Below are positions 49,644-57,565 of a stretch of 64,000 nucleotides of DNA, piece after piece (the stretch's first letter is position 1; every line of letters begins with the position of its first letter). The notes under the pieces were generated by a model. It worked only from the letters and a program-made list of their open reading frames with translations, did no database searches and was not told where the DNA came from. This stretch comes from an uncultured Pseudomonadota bacterium. GTDB lineage: Bacteria > Pseudomonadota > Gammaproteobacteria > Steroidobacterales > Steroidobacteraceae. The stretch lies in the NCBI GenBank assembly GCA_903884235.1, contig CAISEB010000012.1:124001-188000 (forward strand), written 5' to 3'. The position numbers and the translations under genes were made by a program.

Positions 49644-49655
49644 TGCACTGCAAAA
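49644..49655 (+). promoter_or_regulatory. TGCACTGCAAAA motif before ilvH
   Basis: TGCACTGCAAAA lies in the ilvI-ilvH spacer, 61 bases before the ilvH ATG at 49705 and followed by a -10-like TATGCT (49666-49671). The identical 12-mer occurs in the phaC promoter (55744-55755). Its meaning is unknown. Confidence 0.35.
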
Positions 49656-49704
49656 AGATCCGGGTTATGCTGGAAAACCCCTGATGCGACACTCGGTTAC
49701 TTCC

Positions 49705-50190
49705 ATGCGACACATGATTGCGATCCTGCTCCAGAACGAGGCGGGGGCGCTCAGCCGCGTCGCCGGCCTGTTCTCGACGCGCGCCTACAACATCGAGTCC
49801 CTGTCGGTCGCGCCGACCGACGATCCGACCGTGTCGCGCCTGACGCTCGTGACCACCGGCAACGACTCGGTGATCGCGCAGATCGTCAGCCAGTTGCGCA
49901 AGCTCGTCGACGTCGTCGAGGTCGAGGACCTGACGCGCGGCGAACACTTCGAGCGCGAGCTGCTGCTCGTCAAGCTGAAGGTCTCGTCGGCCCAGCTCGA
50001 GCCCCTGACGGCACTGGTCACCGAAGCGTCGGGGCGGATCCTGGCTGGTGCGCTGTCGAGCTTCGTCGTCGAGCTGACCAGCAGCGAGGCGCAGGTGTCG
50101 CGCTTCATCGCGCACGTGTCGCAGCACGCCGAGGTACTCGAGGTCGTGCGCAGCGGCGCACTCGGCATCCGCCAGGGCGCGGCGGCCTGA
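49705..50190 (+). CDS. ilvH: Acetolactate synthase small (regulatory) subunit
   Basis: This 161-residue protein, the standard length, carries the ACT domain MRHMIAILLQNEAGALSRVAGLFSTRAYNIESLSVAPTDDPTVSRLTL and a second ACT-like half that ends near EVVRSGALGIRQG. It binds valine and controls the large subunit. I place the start at ATG 49705 by family alignment; ATG 49684 is possible. The gene faces away from the large-subunit gene, with 137 bases between the start codons. A glutathione transferase gene follows after three bases, so it is probably in one unit with that gene. Confidence 0.95.
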   Translation: MRHMIAILLQNEAGALSRVAGLFSTRAYNIESLSVAPTDDPTVSRLTLVTTGNDSVIAQIVSQLRKLVDVVEVEDLTRGEHFERELLLVKLKVSSAQLEPLTALVTEASGRILAGALSSFVVELTSSEAQVSRFIAHVSQHAEVLEVVRSGALGIRQGAAA

Positions 50191-50193
50191 GCG

Positions 50194-50802
50194 ATGTACC
50201 GCCTCTACGACTACCTGCCCTCTGGCAACGGCTACAAGGTCCGCCTCACGCTCAAGTACCTGCGCCTGCCCTACGAGCTCGTCGAGCTCGACATCAAGCA
50301 GGGCGCGACCCGGACGGCGGAGTTCCTGGCCAAGAACGCGGACGGACGCATCCCGCTGCTCGAGGTCCCGGGCCGCGGCTACCTCGCCGAGAGCCACGCG
50401 ATCATCACGTTCCTCGCCGCGGATTCGCTGCTGGTGCCGAACGACGCGTGGCAGCAGGCGCAGATGTGGCAGTGGCTCTGCTTCGAGCAGTACAGCCTCG
50501 AGCCCAACATCGGCACCGCGCGGTTCTGGCTGAAATCGATGCGGCGCACGCCCGAGGAGCTGGGCGACAAGCTCGTCGAGAAGCAGGGCAAGGGCGCGGC
50601 GGCCCTCGCCGTGCTGGAACGCGGCCTCGCCGACCGCGCGTTCCTGCTCGGCGACCAGGTGTCGCTGGCCGACGTCGCGCTGTACGCGTACACCCATGTC
50701 GCACCGGATGCGGGACTCGCGCTCGAGCCGTATCCCGCGATCGGTGCGTGGCTCCGTCGCTTCGAGTCGGAACCCTGGTGGGAACCGATTACCGCGCGCT
50801 GA
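50194..50802 (+). CDS. Glutathione S-transferase family protein
   Basis: This 202-residue cytoplasmic protein has an N-terminal thioredoxin-like domain (YRLYDYLPSGNGYKVRLTLKYLRLPYEL, with Ser10 or nearby as the likely glutathione-activating residue; NADGRIPLLEV with the cis-Pro; ESHAIITFLA) and a C-terminal helical domain ending in FLLGDQVSLADVALYAYTHVA. It may conjugate or isomerise electrophiles. It starts three bases after ilvH. It converges with the BamA-like gene. Confidence 0.92.
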   Translation: MYRLYDYLPSGNGYKVRLTLKYLRLPYELVELDIKQGATRTAEFLAKNADGRIPLLEVPGRGYLAESHAIITFLAADSLLVPNDAWQQAQMWQWLCFEQYSLEPNIGTARFWLKSMRRTPEELGDKLVEKQGKGAAALAVLERGLADRAFLLGDQVSLADVALYAYTHVAPDAGLALEPYPAIGAWLRRFESEPWWEPITAR

Positions 50803-50811
50803 GGCGAAGCG

Positions 50812-52464
50812 TCAGAACCGGCTCTTCGTCTCGAACGAGACCTGCAGGCGCTTCGTGCCGGCGGGGGCGTCCATCGCGTACGACAAGTCGATGTGCAGCA
50901 CGTTGCCGAGCCCGGAGCGGACGTTGCCGAGCCGCAAGCCGAGGCCGACGTCCTTGAGCATGCCGAGCGGAACCGCGCCCGCGTAGTCACGGCCCCAGGT
51001 CCGCCCCGCGTCGAAGAACACCGCCCCGCCGACGCGCACGAGCCGGAACGGGAACCAGGGCGTGAAGACGCGGTGTTCGAGCGTCAGCAGCGCGCTCGAG
51101 GTCCCGCCCTGGAACCTGAGCGGGTAGCCGCGCATCCCCGTGTCGCCACCGAGCAGCACCTGGGCGTCGCGATCGAGGTTGCGCGAGACGGTCCCCGCGA
51201 GCGCCGCGTAGAACGTCTGGCTGTCGGTGACTTCCTCGAAGTAGCGCGCGCCCGCGACGAAGCGCACGTTGTCGGCGACGCCGCCATCGAGGCGGCCGTC
51301 GAGCGTCGCCGTCGCGTACAGCTGGCGGTGCGAGCCGAAGGTCCATGCGTCCGCTCCCACGAAACGCATGAAGAGCGCCGCGCCGCGCAGCCCGTCGCTG
51401 CGCGGCGATGCACCGAGTTCGCCGTAGAGCGAGCGGCCAAGGTAGATATCCTCGGTGCGACCGATCAGGTCGACGTTCTCTCCCGTCTGCCACTTGTCTT
51501 CCACGCGCTCCCAGCCGACCCAGGGATAGGCGAAGCGACGGTCGGCTGGCAGGGGGTAGGCGACCGGCACGTCGGGGACCGCGCTGAACCGCGACAGGTC
51601 GTAGCGCGCACCGGCGAACCAGCGCGTGGTCACGCCCTGCGCAAGCCCCTCGGACAGGCCGTAGTACACCTGCCCCGTGCGCTCGGTCTGCTGGAACTGG
51701 TCGAGCTGCGCGCCCCCCGACCAGCGTTCGACGCGGCTCGTGCCGTCGCTCGCGCTGGCGCCGAACGCGCGCCGGGTATCGAGCGCATAGAACGGCCTCG
51801 CCAGCGAGAGCGAGCGGACGCGCCCGTCGCTGTTGTCGGCATAGTCCGCGCCGAGCTGCCACCAGCTGCCGAGGAAGTTCGTGTCGGCGTAGCTGACGAT
51901 GACCGACGTGCGGTCGACGTCCTTCGAGCGCGACAGCGAGACGTGGCTGCCGGTGCCGAGCAGGTTCGCCTCCTCGAGGTCGACCTTCGTGCGGTTGCTG
52001 CCGCCCGAACGGCCGAGCGAAAGCCCGGGATTCAACGTCCACACGTCGCGCACCGTGACCGCGACATCGGCGGTGTTGCTCGCCTCGTCGTAGGCGATGG
52101 GCACGACCCATGCGTCGCTGAAGTAGCGACGCGAACGCAGGATGCGCGCCGTTTCCTCGAGCACTCGCCCGCGCAGCGCGTCTCCCGGCGCGAACAGGAG
52201 CTGGTTGCGCACCGTCGACTCGCGCGTCTTGTAGTGGAGCCGGTCCGCGGCACGGTACAGCGCGCGATCCTCGCGCGGATCGGACACGTCGAAGATGTTC
52301 TGGATGTGGACATCGACGCGACCGATCAGCGCATGGCGCGCTTCCAGCTCCGCGAGGCCCGGCATCCCGGCAGGCGACACGGCCGTCGGCGGGCGTTCCG
52401 CGGCGCCAGCCACCCCGGCGGCGAGCAGCGCCAGCAGCGCGAGCAGCCGGGTGCGGTGTCTCAT
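50812..52464 (-). CDS. BamA/TamA-like outer-membrane barrel protein (Omp85 superfamily)
   Basis: This 550-residue protein has a signal (LLALLALLAAGVAGA), an N-terminal region of about 170 residues that fits one POTRA-like fold (QNIFDVSDPREDRALYRAADRLHYKTRESTVRNQLLF, RYFSDAWVVPIAYDE) and a long C-terminal barrel with the Omp85 signature near the end (GGDTGMRGYPLRFQGGTSSALLTLEHR). The final residue is Phe. It is shorter than BamA (five POTRA) and close to patatin-less single-POTRA members. The role could be insertion or transport of a specific outer-membrane or secreted protein. It starts eight bases after the quinone reductase stop, so the two are co-transcribed. Confidence 0.85.
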   Translation of the reverse strand: MRHRTRLLALLALLAAGVAGAAERPPTAVSPAGMPGLAELEARHALIGRVDVHIQNIFDVSDPREDRALYRAADRLHYKTRESTVRNQLLFAPGDALRGRVLEETARILRSRRYFSDAWVVPIAYDEASNTADVAVTVRDVWTLNPGLSLGRSGGSNRTKVDLEEANLLGTGSHVSLSRSKDVDRTSVIVSYADTNFLGSWWQLGADYADNSDGRVRSLSLARPFYALDTRRAFGASASDGTSRVERWSGGAQLDQFQQTERTGQVYYGLSEGLAQGVTTRWFAGARYDLSRFSAVPDVPVAYPLPADRRFAYPWVGWERVEDKWQTGENVDLIGRTEDIYLGRSLYGELGASPRSDGLRGAALFMRFVGADAWTFGSHRQLYATATLDGRLDGGVADNVRFVAGARYFEEVTDSQTFYAALAGTVSRNLDRDAQVLLGGDTGMRGYPLRFQGGTSSALLTLEHRVFTPWFPFRLVRVGGAVFFDAGRTWGRDYAGAVPLGMLKDVGLGLRLGNVRSGLGNVLHIDLSYAMDAPAGTKRLQVSFETKSRF

Positions 52465-52472
52465 GGGGCGGA

Positions 52473-53447
52473 TCAGGGAACCAGCACGGTCGATCCGGTC
52501 GTACGACGTCCCTCGAGGTCGGCATGCGCGCGCGCCGCCTCCGCGAGCGGATAGCGCTGGCCAACGACGATCTCGACGACGCCGGCAGCGACCACCTCGA
52601 ACAGCTCCGCGGCGGCGCGGTTGAGTTCGCCGCGGGTGGCGATGTAATGGAACAGCGTCGGACGGGTCAGGAACAGGGATCCGCGCTTGCTGAGCTCGAG
52701 CGCGCTGAACGGCGCGACAGGGCCTGACGCGTTGCCGTAGGTGACCATCATGCCGAGCCGACGCAGGCAGTCGAGCGAGGCGAAGAACGTGTCCTTGCCG
52801 ACCGAGTCGTAGACCACGGGCACGCCCTTGCCGCGCGTGATCTCGCGGACCCGGGACACGAGGTCCTCGCGCGGGGTGACGATCACATGGTGCGCGCCAT
52901 GGTGGCGCACGAGGTCGGCCTTCGGCTCGCTGCCGACGACCGCGATGACCTCGGCGCCGAGGTGCTTCGCCCACTGCACGAGGATCAGGCCGACGCCGCC
53001 CGCCGCCGCGTGCACGACGATCGGGTCGCCCTTCTTCACCCGGTAGGTACGGCGCAGCAGGTACTGCGCGGTCAGGCCCTTCAGCATCATCGCCGCGGCC
53101 TGGTCATCGCTGATGGCGTCCGGCAGCTTCACCACGCGGTCGGCCGGCATGTTGCGGGCTTCCGCGTAGGAACCCGGCGAGGTCGAGGTGTACGCGACCC
53201 GGTCGCCGACCGCGAGCGAGCGCACGCCCGCACCGAGGGCGTCGACGACCCCGGCCGCTTCGCGACCGAGCACCGAGGGCAGCGGCATGGGATAGAGGCC
53301 CGTGCGGTCATAGACGTCGATGAAGTTGACGCCGACCGCCGTGTGGCGGATGCGGACCTCGCCGCGCTTGGGCGCGGGCACCTCGATCTCGGACCACTCG
53401 AGCGCTTCGGGACCGCCGTGCGCACGCACCAGGACGCCTCGGGTCAT
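52473..53447 (-). CDS. NADPH:quinone oxidoreductase (QOR, zinc-free MDR)
   Basis: This 324-residue enzyme belongs to the medium-chain dehydrogenase family. VGVNFIDVYDRTGLYP and the Rossmann fingerprint VHAAAGGVGLILVQWAKHLGA identify the quinone reductase group, which lacks the catalytic zinc ligands of alcohol dehydrogenases. It reduces quinones or reactive carbonyls with NADPH. It heads a two-gene unit with the BamA-like barrel gene eight bases downstream; a functional link between them is not evident. Confidence 0.95.
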   Translation of the reverse strand: MTRGVLVRAHGGPEALEWSEIEVPAPKRGEVRIRHTAVGVNFIDVYDRTGLYPMPLPSVLGREAAGVVDALGAGVRSLAVGDRVAYTSTSPGSYAEARNMPADRVVKLPDAISDDQAAAMMLKGLTAQYLLRRTYRVKKGDPIVVHAAAGGVGLILVQWAKHLGAEVIAVVGSEPKADLVRHHGAHHVIVTPREDLVSRVREITRGKGVPVVYDSVGKDTFFASLDCLRRLGMMVTYGNASGPVAPFSALELSKRGSLFLTRPTLFHYIATRGELNRAAAELFEVVAAGVVEIVVGQRYPLAEAARAHADLEGRRTTGSTVLVP

Positions 53448-53511
53448 GGGCTCTCCTCGAATTCAGGCTGGGGGGACGGGGCGGCAGTCTACCAGCCGGG
53501 GGCGCGGGCCT

Positions 53512-53880
53512 TCAGCGCGCCAGCGCACCCGTCGCGAGCACGAGATCCGCCACCGGGGTGCCACCGACCAGGTGCCCCTCGATGATGCGGTCGAGGTTCT
53601 CCGGGGTGCAGTGGCCGTACCAGGTGCCTTCCGGGTACACGACGGCGATCGGGCCCTCGCGGCACACGCGCAGGCAGCCGGCCTTCGTGCGCAGCACGCC
53701 CGCCTCGACGTCGACGAGGCGCCGTTCGCGAAGGCGCCGCTTCAGGTGCTCCCACGACGCCTCGCTGTCGGCGACCGGCGCGCACTTGCCGCCACCGACG
53801 CAGAGGAAGACATGGCGCCGTGCGCTGCTCAGATGCAGCGCGCCGAGCACGGTCGCTAGTTCGTCCACGGGAGTCGCCAT
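53512..53880 (-). CDS. Thioredoxin-like [2Fe-2S] ferredoxin
   Basis: This 122-residue protein has the cysteine pattern of thioredoxin-like ferredoxins: Cys27 and Cys33 (FLCVGGGKC), then Cys69 and Cys73 ([11 protein letters not shown]). The fold is that of the NuoE-like (2Fe-2S) domain; [20 protein letters not shown] is typical of the stand-alone family. It carries electrons; partners are not known. It is encoded on the same strand 39 bases after glnK and may be read from the glnK promoter. Confidence 0.9.
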   Translation of the reverse strand: MATPVDELATVLGALHLSSARRHVFLCVGGGKCAPVADSEASWEHLKRRLRERRLVDVEAGVLRTKAGCLRVCREGPIAVVYPEGTWYGHCTPENLDRIIEGHLVGGTPVADLVLATGALAR

Positions 53881-53919
53881 GGCCGGGAGTGTACCCGGCC
53901 ACGGGGCCCGGGCGACGGA

Positions 53920-54312
<393 letters not shown>

Positions 54313-54316
54313 TCAT

Positions 54317-54332
54317 TGCAGCTTCCGTGCCG
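54317..54332 (-). promoter_or_regulatory. Sigma54 (-24/-12) promoter of glnK
   Basis: On the minus strand CGGCACGGAAGCTGCA has GG and GC dinucleotides with exact -24/-12 spacing. It matches TGGCACG-N4-TTGCW at all key positions except the first T and one T of the -12. The transcript would start near 54306, about 48 bases before the glnK ATG. Confidence 0.72.
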
Positions 54333-54383
54333 ACCTCGCGCCGGCCTCGAATCATGGACTTAGCAGCTCCGCGGCCTCGCATA

Positions 54384-54400
54384 CGCACCACCGTGGCGCG
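54384..54400. promoter_or_regulatory. NtrC-type binding site 1
   Basis: CGCACCACCGTGGCGCG matches TGCACCA-N3-TGGTGCA at 11 of 14 arm positions. Its centre is about 74 bases upstream of the -12 element of the glnK promoter, a normal enhancer distance. Confidence 0.6.
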
Positions 54401-54414
54401 ACGCGCGGCGACGA

Positions 54415-54431
54415 TGCCCGGCATTGGTGCG
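54415..54431. promoter_or_regulatory. NtrC-type binding site 2
   Basis: TGCCCGGCATTGGTGCG matches the NtrC palindrome at 10 of 14 arm positions, with one strong half (TGGTGC). Its centre lies 31 bases from that of site 1, about three helical turns, as in paired NtrC enhancers. Confidence 0.5.
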
Positions 54432-54458
54432 GCCAGCCTCCTCGCTACGCGCCAATCG

Positions 54459-54474
54459 CGACTTGGTAAAGTCG
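54459..54474. promoter_or_regulatory. Palindrome before the FAD reductase gene
   Basis: CGACTT-GGTA-AAGTCG is a perfect 6-base inverted repeat ending 21 bases before the ATG at 54496. It could be an operator or a small hairpin in the leader. No known regulator matches it. Confidence 0.35.
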
Positions 54475-54495
54475 TGGTTTGCCCCGGGATGCACC

Positions 54496-55728
54496 ATGCC
54501 AGACACGATCGCCATCGTCGGCGCAGGACACACGGCCGTTCAGGCCATCGACAGCCTGCGTCGCGAGGGCTTCGACGGGCGCCTCGTCGTGATCGGGGAC
54601 GAGCCCGGCCTGCCGTACCAGCGCCCGCCCCTGTCGAAGAAATTCCTCTCCGGCGAACTGCCGCTCGAGCGCCTGTCCCTGAAGCCCGCCGGGTTCTACG
54701 AGACCCACCGGGTCGAACTGCGCCTTGGACAGGCGGTGGAATCCATCTCGCTCGAGCGGCGTGCGCTCTCGATCGCGGGCGGCGAGGTGCTCGCCTACGA
54801 CCGGCTGCTGCTGACGACCGGCAGCGTGCCCCGGCACCTGACCGTGCCGGGGCATGAGCTCGAGGGGATCCATTACCTTCGATCGACCGCCGACGTCGAC
54901 CGGATCCGCGCCGGGCTCCAGCCCGGCGCGCGCGTCGTGATCGTCGGCGGCGGCTACATCGGGCTCGAGGTCGCCTCGACGTGCCGCCAGCTCGGCCATT
55001 CGGTCGACGTGCTGGAAATGACGGACCGGGTCATGAACCGCGTCGTCGCGCCCGAGATCTCGGCGTTCTTCGCCGCCGAGCACGTGCGCGCGGGCGTGCG
55101 GATCCACGTGGGGACGCTCGTCAGTGCGTTCGCACCGCGCGAGGACGCGCCGCAGCGCGTCGGACGGGTCGAGACGATGGAAGGGACGTCCTATCCAGCC
55201 GACGTCGTGATCGTCGGCGTGGGCGTCCTGCCGAACGTCACGCTCGCGGCGGCCGCCGGGCTCGCCTGCGAGAACGGCATCGCCGTCGATGAACACACGC
55301 GGACCTCCGACCCGCACGTCTGGGCCGCCGGGGACTGCACGAACCACCCGAGCCCGCGGTACCACCGCCGGGTGCGCCTCGAATCCGTCGACAACGCCTT
55401 TGAACAGGCGAAAACAGCGTCGATCAACATGCTTGGAGGGTCGATCATCCACGATCGCGTGCCCTGGTTCTGGTCCGACCAGTACGACCTCAAGCTGCTG
55501 ATCGTCGGCCTCAACTTCGACTATGACCGGGTCGTCGTCCGCGGCGCCCCCGACACCCGCTCGTTCAGCTGCTGCTACCTGCGCGGGACCGAGCTGCTGG
55601 CGCTGGACTGCGTCAACAACACCAAGGACTACATGGCGGCGAAGAAGCTGATCGCCGACCGTGCGCATTGCGATCCGGATCGACTCGCGGACCCTGCCGT
55701 CGCGCTGCGCGACACCGTGACGGGCTGA
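54496..55728 (+). CDS. FAD-dependent NAD(P)H reductase, ferredoxin/rubredoxin reductase type
   Basis: This 410-residue flavoprotein has the FAD fingerprint IAIVGAGHTAVQAIDSLR, a PYQRPPLSKKF segment, the NAD(P) fingerprint VVIVGGGYIGLEVAS and the second FAD motif VWAAGDCTN. This is the ferredoxin-NAD reductase layout of oxygenase electron chains (BphA4/ThcD-like). A ferredoxin partner gene is not adjacent; the thioredoxin-like ferredoxin on the other side of glnK is a possible but unproven one. The ATG at 54496 gives MPDTIAIVG. The NtrC-like sites in the shared spacer with glnK could also affect this gene. Confidence 0.93.
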   Translation: MPDTIAIVGAGHTAVQAIDSLRREGFDGRLVVIGDEPGLPYQRPPLSKKFLSGELPLERLSLKPAGFYETHRVELRLGQAVESISLERRALSIAGGEVLAYDRLLLTTGSVPRHLTVPGHELEGIHYLRSTADVDRIRAGLQPGARVVIVGGGYIGLEVASTCRQLGHSVDVLEMTDRVMNRVVAPEISAFFAAEHVRAGVRIHVGTLVSAFAPREDAPQRVGRVETMEGTSYPADVVIVGVGVLPNVTLAAAAGLACENGIAVDEHTRTSDPHVWAAGDCTNHPSPRYHRRVRLESVDNAFEQAKTASINMLGGSIIHDRVPWFWSDQYDLKLLIVGLNFDYDRVVVRGAPDTRSFSCCYLRGTELLALDCVNNTKDYMAAKKLIADRAHCDPDRLADPAVALRDTVTG

Positions 55729-55737
55729 ACGATCGCA

Positions 55738-55768
55738 TTTTGCTGCACTGCAAAACGGGGGCTATACT
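55738..55768 (+). promoter_or_regulatory. Promoter of phaC with embedded inverted repeat
   Basis: TTGCTG (55740-55745) and TATACT (55763-55768) are 17 bases apart, a good sigma70 promoter 30 bases before the phaC ATG. The -35 overlaps a perfect repeat, TTTTGC-TGCACT-GCAAAA (55738-55755), close to the CTGC-N3-GCAG sites described for PhaR of polyhydroxyalkanoate genes. Confidence 0.65.
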
Positions 55769-55797
55769 GGACCTGCCCGCCCTGCCGGAGACGCCGC

Positions 55798-57561
55798 ATG
55801 ACCACCCCGACGACGACCGAGAATCCGTTGCTGCCGCGCGCGCCGACCGCCGAGGCGATCGACCACGCTTTCCGAGCGGCGCTCGGCAAGCTCTCCGGCG
55901 GCCTGTCGACCTCCTCGTTCACGACCGCCTGGACCGACTGGGCGACGCAGCTCGCCGCCTCGCCGGCGCGGCAGATGGAGCTGGCGAGCGACGCGATGCG
56001 CCGCGCCGCCGACACGATGAGCTTCGCGGTGCGCGCCGCGTCCGGCGAGAAGCTCGCCCCGGCCGACGGCGCTGGCAAGGACGGCGATGCGCGGTTCGTC
56101 GCGGACGCGTGGAACCAGTACCCGTTCAACGTCTATGCGCGCGCCTTCCAGAACAGCGCCGGCTGGCTGAAGTCACTGCCCGAGGATGTCGACGGCCTGC
56201 AGAAGTACCACGGCGAGCTCGTCGAGTTCACCGTGCGCCAGTGGCTCGACGCGCTGTCGCCGACGAATTTCCTGGGTTCGAACCCGGAACTGCTCGAGCT
56301 GACCCGCGCGGAGGGTGGCCAGAACCTGATGCGCGGCGCGCAGAACCTCGTCGAGGACCTCACGCGCACGATGCAGAAGAAGGGGCCCGTCGGCACCGAG
56401 GCATTCGAGGTCGGCAAGGGCGTCGCGCTGACCCCCGGCCAGGTCGTGTACCGCAACGCCCTGATCGAGCTGATCCAGTACACGCCGTCGACCCCCGACG
56501 TGTACGCGGATCCGGTGCTGATCGTGCCGGCGTGGATCATGAAGTACTACATCCTCGACCTGAGCGCGAAGAACTCGCTCGTGAAGTACCTCGTCGACCA
56601 GGGCCACACGGTGTTCATGGTCTCGTGGAAGAACCCGGGCCCCGAGGATCGCGACTTCGGCATGGACGACTACCTCGCGCTCGGGCTCAAGGGCGCGCTG
56701 GATGCGATCTCGGCGATCGTTCCGGGCCGGGGCATCCATGCGGCGGGCTACTGCATCGGCGGCACGCTGCTGTCGATCGGCGCCGCGACCCTCGCGCGCG
56801 AGGGCGATACGCGGCTCGCGAGCGTGACGCTGCTCGCGGCACAGACCGACTTCTCGGAGCCGGGCGAGCTTGCGCTGTTCATCAACCCGAGCCAGCTCGC
56901 GCTGCTTGAGTCGAAGATGCACCAGGAGGGCGTGCTCGACAGCCGCCAGATGGGCGGTGCGTTCCAGATGCTCCGGCCGCGCGACCTGATCTGGCAACCG
57001 ATGGTGCAGAGCTACCTCAAGGGCGCCCGTGATCCGATGATCGACCTGATGGCGTGGAACGCCGATGGCACGCGCATGCCGTACCGGATGCACACCGAGT
57101 ACCTGTATCGCCTGTACCTCGACAACGAACTCGCCGGCGGCCGCTTCCCGGTGTTCGGCGCGCCGGTGCGGCTCGGCGACGTCACGGCCCCGATGTTCGT
57201 CGTCGGCACCGAGACCGACCACGTCGCGCCGTGGAAGAGCGTCTACAAGGTCGGCAATCTCGTGCGCTCGAGCGACTACACGTTCCTGCTGACGAGCGGC
57301 GGCCACAATGCCGGCATCGTCAGCGGCCCCGTGCACCCGAAGCGGCGCCATCGCGTGCGCCGGCTCGAGGCGGGCGAACGTCCGGTACCGGCCGACGAGT
57401 GGCTGGCCTCGACGCCGCCGGCCGCGGGCTCGTGGTGGCCCGTGTGGGAGGCGTGGCTCGCGGCCCGGTCGGGTGCGCGGACGGCACCTCCCGCGTCCGG
57501 TGCGCCGGACGCGGGATACGCGCCGCTCGGCGCCGCACCCGGCGAGTACGTGCGCGGCTGA
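55798..57561 (+). CDS. phaC: Poly(3-hydroxyalkanoate) synthase, class I
   Basis: This 587-residue enzyme polymerises (R)-3-hydroxyacyl-CoA, mostly 3-hydroxybutyryl-CoA in class I. The catalytic triad is Cys319 in GYCIGGT, Asp474 in GTETDHVAPW and His503 in GGHNAGIV, at nearly the same positions as in Cupriavidus PhaC (589 residues). The N-terminal 200 residues (PFNVYARAFQNSAGWL) are typical. No phaA, phaB or phasin gene is near. A sigma70 promoter with an inverted repeat lies just upstream. It converges with the M20 hydrolase gene four bases away. Confidence 0.97.
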   Translation: MTTPTTTENPLLPRAPTAEAIDHAFRAALGKLSGGLSTSSFTTAWTDWATQLAASPARQMELASDAMRRAADTMSFAVRAASGEKLAPADGAGKDGDARFVADAWNQYPFNVYARAFQNSAGWLKSLPEDVDGLQKYHGELVEFTVRQWLDALSPTNFLGSNPELLELTRAEGGQNLMRGAQNLVEDLTRTMQKKGPVGTEAFEVGKGVALTPGQVVYRNALIELIQYTPSTPDVYADPVLIVPAWIMKYYILDLSAKNSLVKYLVDQGHTVFMVSWKNPGPEDRDFGMDDYLALGLKGALDAISAIVPGRGIHAAGYCIGGTLLSIGAATLAREGDTRLASVTLLAAQTDFSEPGELALFINPSQLALLESKMHQEGVLDSRQMGGAFQMLRPRDLIWQPMVQSYLKGARDPMIDLMAWNADGTRMPYRMHTEYLYRLYLDNELAGGRFPVFGAPVRLGDVTAPMFVVGTETDHVAPWKSVYKVGNLVRSSDYTFLLTSGGHNAGIVSGPVHPKRRHRVRRLEAGERPVPADEWLASTPPAAGSWWPVWEAWLAARSGARTAPPASGAPDAGYAPLGAAPGEYVRG

Positions 57562-57565
57562 GTGC

